Source: Glaciecola sp965660625 (GTDB taxonomy: Bacteria > Pseudomonadota > Gammaproteobacteria > Enterobacterales > Alteromonadaceae). Taken from it: a DNA stretch of 64,000 nt. The stretch lies in NCBI GenBank assembly GCA_965660625.1, contig CBFIAR010000001.1:62001-126000 (forward strand). Reading direction: 5' to 3'. Made by a program: the position numbers and the translations under genes. Positions 1-9,071 of this stretch are shown here, piece after piece; position 1 is the stretch's first letter, and each line of letters starts with the position of its first letter. Under the pieces are notes generated by a model that was given only the letters and a program-made list of their open reading frames with translations, did no database searches and was not told the origin of the DNA.

Positions 1-848
1 CGAATTACATTTTAATTAATGGTTTATTTGGTTTACCCGAGATGGGTGGCGCAGGTTGCGGTCTTGCCACTTTATTGGTTATTTATGTAATGGCTTGTGT
101 CACTTTGTTCTACATGATGATAGCGAAGAAATTAAAACAATATGACCTGTTTACTCGGTTTCATTGGCCAAAGCTAGACTTGCAGCTCTCTCAATTAAAA
201 ATCGGCTTACCCATTGCTTTCACCATTGTATTTGAAGTTACTCTTTTTGGTGTTGTCGCAGTATTACTTGCACGTTTTGGTGCTGAAGTGGTTGCCTCAC
301 ATCAAATTGCACTTAACTTTTCCTCATTGATGTTCATGTTGCCAATGAGTATTGGCATGGCGGTGGCTATACGCATAGGCCATTCAGTGGGTAAAGAGGA
401 CGCCCTAAACGCTAAAATTTCAGTCTATTGCGCTCTTGTATGTGCAATTATTATTGCCTTATTTACCGCTACGGTATCGGTTATTTTGAGTACTGAAATA
501 GCGGCTCTGTATACAGAGAATAAGGGGGTTATTATGATAGCATCGAGCCTTTTATTTTTCGCCGCTTTGTTCCAGTTCAGCGATGGTATTCAAGTGGTTT
601 CAGCGAATGCTCTGCGCGGATATAAAGACACAAAAGCCATGTTAATTCTGAGTTTTGTATCGTATTGGTTAGTTGGTCTGCCGGTCGGTGTCGTACTAGG
701 CCTAACAGACTGGTTTTTCCCTGTTATGGCTGCAAAGGGTTTTTGGATAGGCTTTATATCCGGGTTGAGTTGCGCGGCAGTATTAATGTTTTGGCGCGTT
801 AGAGTGATTCAAAAACGCGTAGCGAATAATGTTAAAGCTTATGCATAG
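1..848 (+). CDS. MATE family multidrug efflux transporter (NorM-like), 5' end missing
   Basis: This is the C-terminal part of a multidrug and toxin extrusion antiporter of the inner membrane, which exports cationic drugs using a Na+ or H+ gradient. The frame is open from the left edge (first complete codon at base 3) and begins with NYILINGLFGLPEMGGAGCG, the typical NorM mid-protein loop, so the gene starts outside the window. About 281 residues are visible, with roughly six or more hydrophobic helices. The stop is TAG at 846-848. The same frame stays open for another 49 codons after this stop, which is probably chance. Family assignment is secure; the substrate cannot be told. Confidence 0.9.
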   Translation, partial: NYILINGLFGLPEMGGAGCGLATLLVIYVMACVTLFYMMIAKKLKQYDLFTRFHWPKLDLQLSQLKIGLPIAFTIVFEVTLFGVVAVLLARFGAEVVASHQIALNFSSLMFMLPMSIGMAVAIRIGHSVGKEDALNAKISVYCALVCAIIIALFTATVSVILSTEIAALYTENKGVIMIASSLLFFAALFQFSDGIQVVSANALRGYKDTKAMLILSFVSYWLVGLPVGVVLGLTDWFFPVMAAKGFWIGFISGLSCAAVLMFWRVRVIQKRVANNVKAYA

Positions 849-984
849 GCTGCGGATCCTAACATCGACAAATCACCACTTATCGATGCTAAAGTGAAGA
901 GTAACTCTATTTCAGATGATAGCGTAATCAATGGCAATAAAGTGTTTGTTCTTGCAAATATTTTGATCCTAATGAATGATTTCA

Positions 985-1719
985 TTAGCGCCTTGTAAAG
1001 GTTTTAGTTGAGCCTTCAAGTGCTTTGTTCATCTCTGACATTTCAGCCGCCGTTAAATGTCGATACTGCCCCGGCTTTATGCCACTTAAATCAACATGCA
1101 TTATGCGTTTTCTGGTTAAACGTGTAACTTCATAGCCCAAGTATTCGCACATTCTGCGAATTTGACGGTTTAAACCTTGGGTCAACACAATATCGAAACC
1201 GAATTTCCCTGCTCTCTTCACTTCACAGGGCTTAGTAACAGTGTCTAATATCGGTACACCAGAAGACATTTTCTGGATGAAATCATCAGAAATAACTCTG
1301 TTGACGACCACACGATAATGTTTCTCATGGGCATTTTCAGCTCGCAATATCTTGTTCACAATATCACCATCGCTGGTGAGTAATATTAAGCCCTCGGAAG
1401 GTTTATCTAATCGACCGATAGGAAATATCCTTGTTGGAAAGCCAATCGCATCAATAATGTTACCTGCTACTTGTCTTTCAGTAGTACAGGTAATTCCCAC
1501 TGGTTTGTTGTAGGCAAGATAAACGCGGTCAGTTTTATCTTGGGGGACAGGTTTGATCAACTTTCCGTCCACAGTGACTTCATCGCCAACAGCAATTTTA
1601 GTGCCCAGTTCTGGCAAAGCACCATTTACTCTGACACTGCCTTTCTCAATTAAGGCGTCAGCTGCGCGACGTGAGCAAAAACCAGAATCACTGATGTATT
1701 TATTAAGACGTTTTAACAT
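985..1719 (-). CDS. rluF: 23S rRNA pseudouridine(2604) synthase RluF
   Basis: The enzyme converts a specific 23S rRNA uridine to pseudouridine. The 244-residue protein has an N-terminal S4-type RNA-binding segment (LNKYISDSGFCSRRAADALI, about residues 5-24) and then the RsuA/RluF catalytic domain. The catalytic aspartate lies in GRLDKPSEGL. PILDTVTKPCEVK and GLNRQIRRMCEYLGYEV are close to the E. coli RluF sequence I know, which favours RluF over RluB, RluE or RsuA. The basic C-terminal tail of E. coli RluF is absent. The gene stands alone between the converging MATE gene and the upstream MoxR/VWA pair. Confidence 0.87.
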   Translation of the reverse strand: MLKRLNKYISDSGFCSRRAADALIEKGSVRVNGALPELGTKIAVGDEVTVDGKLIKPVPQDKTDRVYLAYNKPVGITCTTERQVAGNIIDAIGFPTRIFPIGRLDKPSEGLILLTSDGDIVNKILRAENAHEKHYRVVVNRVISDDFIQKMSSGVPILDTVTKPCEVKRAGKFGFDIVLTQGLNRQIRRMCEYLGYEVTRLTRKRIMHVDLSGIKPGQYRHLTAAEMSEMNKALEGSTKTFTRR

Positions 1720-1791
1720 TTGGCTTCCCTGTATTAAGCGCGCTCAATGATACAAGCTTATCCCGCTATTGTGCAATGAATAGCGGGAAAC

Positions 1792-2973
1792 TTAGCTCTT
1801 TTTCAACAAGGTTTTTATGGATTCTGTTAATCCGTCAACGGTCAAGGGGTACATTCTATTTTTCATCAACTCCTGCATAATCTGTAGTGACGCATGATAA
1901 TGCCAATACTGTTTAGGCTGCGGATTCAACCACACTGCGTGGTCAAAATGCTGCAGAAGACGTTCCATCCAGACTGATCCAGGCTCTTCATTCCAATGTT
2001 CAACGCTGCCGCCGGGATAGGTTATTTCATAAGGCCCCATGGTTGCGTCACCCACAAATATGGCTTTGTAGTCAGCGCCGTATTTATGAATTATTTGGTA
2101 CACATCCATGGTTTGCTGTCCGCGCCGTTGATTGTCTTTCCAGACACCTTCGTAAATACAATTGTGAAAATAGAAAAACTCAATGTGCTTAAACTCTGTG
2201 TGCACTGCTGAAAACAATTCTTCGCAACGTTTGATGTGTGCGTCCATAGAACCACCAACATCAAAGAATAACAGCAGCTTTATAGCGTTGTGGCGTTCAG
2301 GCGCCATTTTTAAATCTAAGTAACCGGCGTTTCTGGCCGTCGAGCTAATTGTATCCTGCATGTCTAGCTCTTCACTGGCACCAGTTCGAGCAAACTTGCG
2401 TAAACGGCGAAGCGCAACTTTAATATTTCTAGTGCCAATTTCAACGTCGCTAGAAAGATTTTTAAACTGCCGTTTATCCCACACTTTGACGGCTGAAAAG
2501 TTACGGTTCTTATGCTGACCAATACGCACGCCCTCAGGGTTGTGACCGTCCGGACCAAACGGCGAAGTGCCGCCAGTGCCGATCCACTTATTCCCACCTT
2601 GATGACGTTTTTCTTGTTCTTTTAGGCGTTCTTGCAAAGTTTCCATCAATTTATCAAGACCACCTAGCGCCTCTAGCTTTTTCTTTTCTTCGTCAGTTAA
2701 AAATTTTTCCATTTCGGATCGCAACCAATCCTCAGGAATTTCTTTATCGAACAAATTAATCGACTGCACGCCTTTAAAGTAGTCTGCAAAGGCTTTATCG
2801 AATTTATCGTACTGATTCTCATCTTTCACCAATACTGTGCGCGCCAAAAAGTAGAAACCTTCAATATCTGCGTGCACAACGTCATGATCGAGCGCATTCA
2901 CTAGATCTAGCCATTCAGTAATACTCGTTTTTAAACGGTATTCACGTAATTTAAAGAAGAATTCAATTAACAT
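1792..2973 (-). CDS. VWA domain-containing CoxE-like protein
   Basis: This 393-residue cytoplasmic protein has a C-terminal von Willebrand A-like domain and pairs with the MoxR ATPase encoded just upstream. The two genes share one base (TAATG), so translation is probably coupled. MoxR/VWA pairs are generally thought to act as chaperone-like remodelling systems in metal insertion or complex assembly. The metal-ion-dependent adhesion site reads FFDVGGSMD, so the first serine of the usual DxSxS motif is glycine, a variant I associate with this subfamily. The N-terminal 200 residues are charged, with a helical EEKKKLEALGGLDKL segment. No signal peptide is present. The client protein cannot be deduced from the neighbours. 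Confidence 0.8.
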   Translation of the reverse strand: MLIEFFFKLREYRLKTSITEWLDLVNALDHDVVHADIEGFYFLARTVLVKDENQYDKFDKAFADYFKGVQSINLFDKEIPEDWLRSEMEKFLTDEEKKKLEALGGLDKLMETLQERLKEQEKRHQGGNKWIGTGGTSPFGPDGHNPEGVRIGQHKNRNFSAVKVWDKRQFKNLSSDVEIGTRNIKVALRRLRKFARTGASEELDMQDTISSTARNAGYLDLKMAPERHNAIKLLLFFDVGGSMDAHIKRCEELFSAVHTEFKHIEFFYFHNCIYEGVWKDNQRRGQQTMDVYQIIHKYGADYKAIFVGDATMGPYEITYPGGSVEHWNEEPGSVWMERLLQHFDHAVWLNPQPKQYWHYHASLQIMQELMKNRMYPLTVDGLTESIKTLLKKS

Positions 2974-3809
2974 TAACGACGCGCCATAAACATGAGTTTT
3001 TCAAATAAATGAATATCTTGCTCATTTTTCAACAAGGCTCCATACAGCGGAGGGAGTGCATTCTTTGCATCGTTATTTTGCAATACCGACGCAGGAATGT
3101 CATCAGCGACTAACAGCTTTAACCAATCAATCAATTCTGACGTTGACGGTTTTTTCTTGATACCACTGACTTCCCTGATTTGGAAAAAGGACGTTAGTGC
3201 CTTTTCAAGCAAGTCTTTTTTGATATTAGGGAAATGCACATCAACAATTTGTGTCATCTCTTCTCTCTCTGGAAATTGAATATAATGGAAAAAGCAGCGG
3301 CGAAGAAACGCGTCTGGTAGTTCCTTCTCATTATTGGAGGTAATGATGACGATTGGGCGTTGTTTGGCGACGATGCGCTCTTGGGTTTCGTAGACGAAAA
3401 ACTCCATTTTATCAAGTTCGAGCAGCAAGTCATTTGGAAATTCAATATCGGCTTTATCAATTTCATCAATCAACAAAACGGGGCGACTTTCAGCCGTAAA
3501 TGCTTGCCACAATTTGCCCTTCACAATATAGTTGCCTATATTATGTACGCGATCATCGCCGAGTTGTGAGTCGCGCAGGCGTGAAACCGCATCATATTCA
3601 TATAAACCCTGCTGGGCTTTGGTTGTCGACTTTATGTGCCACTGCAATAAATCAGAGCCTAGCGCTGACGCTAATTCTTCTGCCAGCATTGTTTTACCGG
3701 TGCCAGGCTCTCCTTTAATGAGAAGTGGCTTTTCTAATGTAATGGCTGCTTTAACGGCTAACTGCAACTCTTTGCTAGCAATATAATTCTTGGTACCAGT
3801 AAACCCCAT
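2973..3809 (-). CDS. MoxR family AAA+ ATPase
   Basis: This AAA+ ATPase carries Walker A GEPGTGKT near residue 36, Walker B LLIDEIDKAD, a sensor-1-like IITSNNEKELPDAFLRRC segment and an arginine-finger region, all typical of MoxR proteins. I chose ATG at 3809 because GAGG sits six bases before it; an in-frame TTG at 3821 would add four residues and places that GAGG inside the coding sequence. The stop overlaps the start of the VWA gene by one base, marking a two-gene operon. The pair probably remodels or loads a metal onto a client protein, but this is family knowledge and no client is visible. Confidence 0.86.
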   Translation of the reverse strand: MGFTGTKNYIASKELQLAVKAAITLEKPLLIKGEPGTGKTMLAEELASALGSDLLQWHIKSTTKAQQGLYEYDAVSRLRDSQLGDDRVHNIGNYIVKGKLWQAFTAESRPVLLIDEIDKADIEFPNDLLLELDKMEFFVYETQERIVAKQRPIVIITSNNEKELPDAFLRRCFFHYIQFPEREEMTQIVDVHFPNIKKDLLEKALTSFFQIREVSGIKKKPSTSELIDWLKLLVADDIPASVLQNNDAKNALPPLYGALLKNEQDIHLFEKLMFMARR

Positions 3810-4078
3810 GGGATCCCTCAACTTTTGTTTTTATCGTAAATGAAAAATAATTGTGTAATACAAACTGTGAAATAAAAAATAACATATAGCAAAAAAGCAC
3901 TTTGTTTTTTTTTATTTGCGCATACTCTTATACCTGTTAAGTGCAACTCTAAAAGTTTTACGACAAAGAGAACACTAAAGATTAATAATAGCGATTGGTA
4001 ACTCTCGGTGATAGTTGTTTTAATAACAAACCTTCATGACAAGCTAATCATCGCTGATGCTTTACTAAAGGAATAAGA

Positions 4079-5044
4079 ATGAAAACATTTGACGACCACT
4101 CACTTGCTATTGGCCGCACGCCCCTAGTCAGACTTAACCGAGTTACTGGCGGTAACGTATATGCAAAAATAGAATCCCGCAACCCGAGTTTTAGTATCAA
4201 ATGCCGGATAGGCGCAAATATGATTTGGGATGCAGAAAAGAGAGGAGTGCTAACTGAAGGTAAAGAGCTTATTGAGGCTACTAGCGGTAACACGGGTATT
4301 GCACTTGCGTTTGTTGCAGCGTCTCGTGGCTATAAATTAACCTTAACCATGCCAAGCAGTATGAGCCTTGAGCGCAGAAAATTATTAAAAGCCCTAGGAG
4401 CAAATTTAGTTCTTACTGAAGCACCCAAAGGTATGAAGGGCGCACTCGCTAAAGTTCAAGAGTTAATGGATGACAATCCCGGTCGTTACGTGCCGCTGAA
4501 TCAATTTGATAATCCTGCTAACCCAGAAATACATGAAAAAACGACGGGCCCTGAAATCTGGGACGATACCGAAGGCAAGGTTGATGCGTTCGTGGCTGGT
4601 GTTGGTACAGGCGGCACAATTAGTGGTGTAAGTCGTTATATTAAGAACACAGCGGGCAAAGCAATTACGGTTGTGGCGGTTGAACCCGCTGACAGTCCAG
4701 TGATCACGCAAGCGAGAGCTGGTGAAGAATTAACGCCTGGCCCCCATAAGATCCAGGGTATTGGTGCTGGCTTTATTCCTGGCAACCTCGATCTAAGTAT
4801 GATTGACGAAGTTGAACAAGTCAGCAACGACGATACAATGGCAATGTGCAAACGTTTAATGAAAGAAGAAGGCATTCTAGCGGGCATCTCCTCTGGCGCA
4901 GCCGTAGTCGCTGCCAAGCGATTTGCAGAACGACCTGAAAACAAAGACAAAATTGTAGTGGTTTTGCTAGCAAGTGGCACAGAGCGCTACCTAAGTAGTC
5001 CACTTTTTGCCGATGAATTTACCGCGGAAGAAGAAATTCAGTAA
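4079..5044 (+). CDS. cysK: cysteine synthase A (O-acetylserine sulfhydrylase)
   Basis: CysK makes L-cysteine from O-acetylserine and sulfide using PLP, the last step of sulfur assimilation. The 321-residue protein aligns along its length with E. coli CysK: SRNPSFSIKCRIG carries the PLP lysine (K41), EATSGNTGIAL is the substrate loop, and GVGTGGTISGVSRYIK binds the PLP phosphate. The RBS AAGGA lies six bases before the ATG. The 257-base region upstream is AT-rich and probably holds the promoter, but I cannot define a CysB site by eye. A rho-independent terminator follows at about 5126. CysB itself is encoded near 54 kb. Confidence 0.95.
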   Translation: MKTFDDHSLAIGRTPLVRLNRVTGGNVYAKIESRNPSFSIKCRIGANMIWDAEKRGVLTEGKELIEATSGNTGIALAFVAASRGYKLTLTMPSSMSLERRKLLKALGANLVLTEAPKGMKGALAKVQELMDDNPGRYVPLNQFDNPANPEIHEKTTGPEIWDDTEGKVDAFVAGVGTGGTISGVSRYIKNTAGKAITVVAVEPADSPVITQARAGEELTPGPHKIQGIGAGFIPGNLDLSMIDEVEQVSNDDTMAMCKRLMKEEGILAGISSGAAVVAAKRFAERPENKDKIVVVLLASGTERYLSSPLFADEFTAEEEIQ

Positions 5045-5125
5045 AAATCTGGATTTTGTTAGGCATTAGACACGAGTAAAAACGAATTTACCTGTGATGT
5101 TATTTAAAAAATTTGATGCTCATAG

Positions 5126-5153
5126 AAAGGGACTTTTCAGTCCCTTTTGTTTA
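5126..5153 (+). terminator. rho-independent terminator after cysK
   Basis: A perfect 9-bp stem AAAGGGACT / AGTCCCTTT with a four-base TTTC loop is followed by a short T-rich stretch. It lies about 80 bases after the cysK stop and points the same way. Confidence 0.75.
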
Positions 5154-5270
5154 TATCGATGAACAAATACACTGCAGTTTTATTGCCTAAACTGTCTACC
5201 TTTGAACTTAACTGCTAAACTAACGTACTAAATTTCGTTGGTAGTGAAATGGATAAGGTAGTACAAGGTT

Positions 5271-5729
5271 ATGAACAAATTTTGCAAAGTTATTTTATTA
5301 TGTTTAGTTACACTTAACGTGGCTTCATGTAATAAACCAGAGAGAGAAATTCAAGCAGGACGTTACGGCATGATGAGTGATGGAACCCCGCAATATGCTG
5401 CACTAGTGTTTATTATGTCTGTTTATGAAGATGATAATTTAGACGAAGCAATCAAAATATCAACCGATAAATTCGGTCGACTTTTAAAGTCTTACCATAC
5501 TAACAGGGGCGTGCAGCGCCACATACTCAATTTGCGACTAACTGAAATGACCGTTGAACCGGTCTCTGGTGGCTTCCGAGGTATGACTGAGTTTAAACAA
5601 GAAGCTAGCGTAGAAGTAAAAATTATCGGTACTTATAACAACAAGAAAATCGTCGATTTGAAGACAATTTCTTTGGTGAAAGAATCGGGAGACTGGCGGA
5701 TATCTGGTGTGTCAAATACAGTCCCTTAA
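5271..5729 (+). CDS. putative lipoprotein, function unknown
   Basis: This 152-residue protein starts with a basic-hydrophobic signal and the lipobox VASC (cysteine at residue 20), so it should be lipidated and anchored in the cell envelope. The mature part has no domain I recognise. It contains a run of beta-rich segments at the C-terminal half (VEVKIIGTYNNKKIVDLKTI) and resembles the NTF2/lumazine-binding-like fold seen in many small lipoproteins, which is only an impression. It stands between cysK and the converging ggt and seems monocistronic. The RBS is the AAGG just before the ATG. Confidence 0.65.
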   Translation: MNKFCKVILLCLVTLNVASCNKPEREIQAGRYGMMSDGTPQYAALVFIMSVYEDDNLDEAIKISTDKFGRLLKSYHTNRGVQRHILNLRLTEMTVEPVSGGFRGMTEFKQEASVEVKIIGTYNNKKIVDLKTISLVKESGDWRISGVSNTVP

Positions 5730-5748
5730 TTAAGAAAGGACTGTATTT
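5714..5748. terminator. hairpin between convergent lipoprotein and ggt genes
   Basis: An 11-bp perfect inverted repeat (AAATACAGTCC / GGACTGTATTT) overlaps the lipoprotein stop codon and ends ten bases before the ggt stop. It probably ends transcription from both sides, although the T tracts are short and partly inside the stem. Confidence 0.5.
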
Positions 5749-5758
5749 GTTATCGAAT

Positions 5759-7501
5759 TTAACGACCCACTGCAATCCCTTCGCGTCTTGGGTCAGCGCC
5801 ACCAAAAATTTTACCATCAATCAATTGGATGCCATGCAGACCGCTATTGAGGTCTATGACACGCACTGTGTGCCCTTGCTTTTCCAGCTCAGTTTGTAAT
5901 TCCGGAAGCTGTGTACCCTTTTCCAAAGCAGTATAATCATTACGGTTTGTCACTCTTGGGGCGTTTATTGCTTCTTGGATATTCATGCTGAAATCCACTA
6001 CGTTGATAATAGTTAGTGCAACATAATCAATAATTCGGCTGCCGCCTGGTGAGCCTATTATTAACTCTAATTCTCCCTTGTCATTGAACACCATTGTTGG
6101 GCTCATTGAGCTTCGAGGACGTTTGTTTGGCTCAACTCTATTTAATGCTTGAAATCCATTTTTGGATGGTGCTAAAGAGAAGTCGGTCAATTGATTGTTC
6201 AACAAGAAGCCATCGACCATCACACCAGAACCAAACATAAATTCAATACTCGTTGTCATCGAAATTGCGTTACCTTCCTTGTCCACAATCGAAAAATGAC
6301 TAGTGCTCGGTAATTCAGCAGTATGATCCTCTCCCACCACTGCATTTAGATAGGGTGCTCCCGCTTCGAACTTGCTTCTTATTTTACTCAAGCTAATTTG
6401 CCCTGCTCGGTCTGATAAATAGGTCGCATTAATCAAAGGCAACACTGGCAAATTAGTGAAGTCACTATCAGCAATGTATTGGTTTCTGTCGGCAAATGCT
6501 AGTGCACTCGATTGAGTAAATAAATGAATAAACTCTTTACTATTTGGACCATACTTTTGCAAATCATGCTGTTCTAACATTTTCAAAATTTGATAAACAG
6601 TAACGCCGCCAGAACTCGGGGGAGCCATGCCGCAGATATTTTTTGTGCGATATACAGCGCATATTGGTGCGCGCTTTTTCGCTGCATAGTTCTCTATATC
6701 GGCCGCGGTCATAAAGCCTGGATTGATGCTCGTCGTGCGAGCCGCTTCTGCTATTTTTTCCGCTAATTTGCCCTTGTAGAAGTAATCCGTGCCCTGCTTT
6801 GCAATATTGCTTAATGTATCGGCAAGTTGCTCATTTGTTTTTGTCATACCTTCTTGCAAAGCTTGTCCATTTGGCTTGAAGTAAGCTTGGGACGATTTAA
6901 AGTTATTCAGACCCGGATGAACGTCAAGCTTTATTAAGCTTTCAAGTCTTGGAGATACGGTAAAACCCTCTCTAGAAGTGTTGATCGCGTCATCAAACAA
7001 ATCTGACCATTTCAGTTTTCCGAATTCTCTATGTGCCATTTCGAGCGCTTTGAGCACGCCAGGTACACCGATCGATTTACCGCCAACGACAGCATCAATC
7101 CAACGCATGGCCTTACCGTCTTCCATAAAAATATAAGGCGTTGCGTTTTGAGGTGCGGTTTCACGACCATCGAAGGTGTGCAGTTGTTTGTTCTTATTGT
7201 CCCAATACAAAATAAAAGCGCCACCACCGATACCTGAAGACTGTGGTTCAACCAATGTCAACATAGCTTGTATAGCAACAGCTGCATCGATTGCCGAGCC
7301 CCCTTTTTCGAGTATTTCTTTACCCGCCATGGAGGCATAAGGATTAGCCGCCACCACCATGTATTGCTTAGATTCAAACGCTTGCTTAACCGTTTTCTCG
7401 GTGGCAGCTTCGGGTTCACGATCTTCTCTCACTTGCGTTGCTGTCTGAGCAAAGGATGAAAATGCGAATGCGGTTAGTGTTGCGAGAGCTAGTTTTTTCA
7501 T
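5759..7501 (-). CDS. ggt: gamma-glutamyltransferase (glutathione hydrolase)
   Basis: Ggt is a periplasmic N-terminal-nucleophile enzyme that hydrolyses or transfers the gamma-glutamyl group of glutathione. An N-terminal Sec signal (MKKLALATLTAFAFSSFAQ) is followed by the large and small subunits of the self-cleaving precursor. The processing and catalytic threonine is in STSHFS (about T400), and the small subunit has the typical GSPGGSRIIDY segment. I chose ATG at 7501, which has AAGG five bases upstream; a GTG at 7516 in frame would add five residues. Length (about 580) is normal. Cysteinylglycine and glutamate are released to the periplasm. Confidence 0.93.
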   Translation of the reverse strand: MKKLALATLTAFAFSSFAQTATQVREDREPEAATEKTVKQAFESKQYMVVAANPYASMAGKEILEKGGSAIDAAVAIQAMLTLVEPQSSGIGGGAFILYWDNKNKQLHTFDGRETAPQNATPYIFMEDGKAMRWIDAVVGGKSIGVPGVLKALEMAHREFGKLKWSDLFDDAINTSREGFTVSPRLESLIKLDVHPGLNNFKSSQAYFKPNGQALQEGMTKTNEQLADTLSNIAKQGTDYFYKGKLAEKIAEAARTTSINPGFMTAADIENYAAKKRAPICAVYRTKNICGMAPPSSGGVTVYQILKMLEQHDLQKYGPNSKEFIHLFTQSSALAFADRNQYIADSDFTNLPVLPLINATYLSDRAGQISLSKIRSKFEAGAPYLNAVVGEDHTAELPSTSHFSIVDKEGNAISMTTSIEFMFGSGVMVDGFLLNNQLTDFSLAPSKNGFQALNRVEPNKRPRSSMSPTMVFNDKGELELIIGSPGGSRIIDYVALTIINVVDFSMNIQEAINAPRVTNRNDYTALEKGTQLPELQTELEKQGHTVRVIDLNSGLHGIQLIDGKIFGGADPRREGIAVGR

Positions 7502-7584
7502 TTTTACCTTTTTCACTAATAAGACTTTTTTGATGTATACGATTTTTTGTATAAAATTTTTTGTTGTAAACTCTTTATCTCAAG

Positions 7585-8340
7585 CTATTTATATATCAAC
7601 CTATTTACTGGTCTCTTTTCTAAAAATGCTGAAAATGCTTCTTTTGCTGCTTCACTTACCATTGCTTGTGCAAAAACAGCTAACTCGGCACGAATATGCT
7701 TCTTTATGTCAGCGCTCTGATTTCGCAAAAGCGCTTTTGATTGAACAAGTGCCACTTTGGGTTTTTCGACTAGTTTAGCGAGGGTCTGAGTGACAACATC
7801 TGATAACAAGTTCTCCTTATGAACGCTGGTGACTATACCACATTCATATGCTTTTTGAGCGTCAAAGGTTTCCCCTAACAGCAACAGCTCAGACGCTCGC
7901 AGGTTACCAGCAATGCGCGGAAGAATATAGCTTGAGGCATATTCAGGAACCAAGCCCAAATTGATGAATGGCATCGCAAACTTAGCGTTGTCTGCACTGT
8001 AAACAAAATCACAGTGCAATAATAATGTTGTACCGATGCCAATAGCAAGTCCTTCAACTTTTGCAACCACAGGCACTGGGCAGTTCACTAGCGCCATCAT
8101 AAAACGAAACGTCTCGCTTACATCTTGATCCTTACCTTTTGACATGAAATCTGCAATATCATTACCTGCCGTAAAGCAAGCTTCCTTTCCTTGAATTAGC
8201 ACTGCTTTTATTTCGTCATCGCTAGCAGATTCAATGGCCTCTGCAATATCGATATACATTTGTGGAATCAGTGCATTTTTTTTATCAGGTCTATCAATTT
8301 CAATTGTCAGAATGGCATTTTTTCGACTTACGTTAATCAT
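7585..8340 (-). CDS. enoyl-CoA hydratase/isomerase family protein
   Basis: This 251-residue crotonase-fold protein has the N-terminal RPDKKNAL motif and the oxyanion-hole segments CFTAGNDIADF and EGLAIGIG. In the active-site region it reads FINLGLVPEYASSYILPR. The glutamate of the MPE motif of classical hydratases is replaced by phenylalanine, while a glutamate (about E133) sits where delta3-delta2 enoyl-CoA isomerases (ECI2-like, SPEGCSS) carry theirs. I therefore favour isomerase activity in unsaturated fatty acid oxidation, with moderate certainty. It lies 83 bases upstream of ggt on the same strand without an obvious functional link. Confidence 0.82.
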   Translation of the reverse strand: MINVSRKNAILTIEIDRPDKKNALIPQMYIDIAEAIESASDDEIKAVLIQGKEACFTAGNDIADFMSKGKDQDVSETFRFMMALVNCPVPVVAKVEGLAIGIGTTLLLHCDFVYSADNAKFAMPFINLGLVPEYASSYILPRIAGNLRASELLLLGETFDAQKAYECGIVTSVHKENLLSDVVTQTLAKLVEKPKVALVQSKALLRNQSADIKKHIRAELAVFAQAMVSEAAKEAFSAFLEKRPVNRLIYK

Positions 8341-8471
8341 GTTTTTAAATTCTCAATTTCTACGTTCTACATTTCCACTATCGTTAATTTAACAGATTAT
8401 GTGAGTGCTTTGTTGTTTTCTAATGATAAGATACCATCAAAATAATCTATAAATGCTTAAGTTTTCAACAC

Positions 8472-9071
8472 ATGATCCACTTTCCTATTCATCCAAAACA
8501 ATACTTAGGCCCTTTGATAATAAGCATCATCAGTATCATTGCATTTGTGTTTGAACCTATGAGTTCAGCGTATTTTGCACTTGAACGCACTTTGTGGTCA
8601 CAAGGACATTACTATCAAATTGTGACGGGACATTTTTTACACACGAATTTCATCCACATTCTATTTAATCTTTTGGGGCTCTTATTATTGTGGGCATTAC
8701 ATGGCGACGATTATGAGACACTTTCTTATCTAGCCAAATTTATTGTTATTTGTATTATGATTTCGATGTGTATGTATGTTTTTTCTCCAGATATTATTTG
8801 GTACGTTGGATTGTCGGGAGCCATTCATGGCGTTTTCGCTTGGGGTTGCATAAGAGACTTAGAGAAAAAGCGTTTAAGTGGTTGGCTGCTAATTATTGGT
8901 CTAACGATTAAAGTAGGAAACGAACAAATCAATGGCGCTGGCACATTCATGCCAGCGCTTATTGAGGCAAATGTTGCCGTTGATAGTCATTTATATGGCG
9001 CGCTTAGTGGTTTGCTTATTGGACTCGTTAGTTTGCTAACAAGGAAGCTTTTGACGCCACGCCAACACTGA
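8472..9071 (+). CDS. rrtA: rhombosortase (rhomboid-family GlyGly-CTERM serine protease)
   Basis: This 199-residue inner-membrane protease has about six transmembrane helices. Hallmarks are GHFLHTNFIHILFNLLGL in helix 2, the catalytic serine in GLSGAIHG (about S115) and the catalytic histidine in DSHLYGALSG (about H173). The short length and these motifs match rhombosortases, which by family knowledge cleave C-terminal GlyGly-CTERM tails of proteins sent to the surface by type II secretion. No protein in this window carries such a tail, so its substrates are elsewhere. The 3' end overlaps the converging methyltransferase gene by 44 bases. The RBS is weak. Confidence 0.82.
   Translation: MIHFPIHPKQYLGPLIISIISIIAFVFEPMSSAYFALERTLWSQGHYYQIVTGHFLHTNFIHILFNLLGLLLLWALHGDDYETLSYLAKFIVICIMISMCMYVFSPDIIWYVGLSGAIHGVFAWGCIRDLEKKRLSGWLLIIGLTIKVGNEQINGAGTFMPALIEANVAVDSHLYGALSGLLIGLVSLLTRKLLTPRQH

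Noticed and set aside
3097..3786. Several plus-strand frames opposite moxR
   Set aside because: All lie in antisense phases of a well-supported gene and show no family resemblance.
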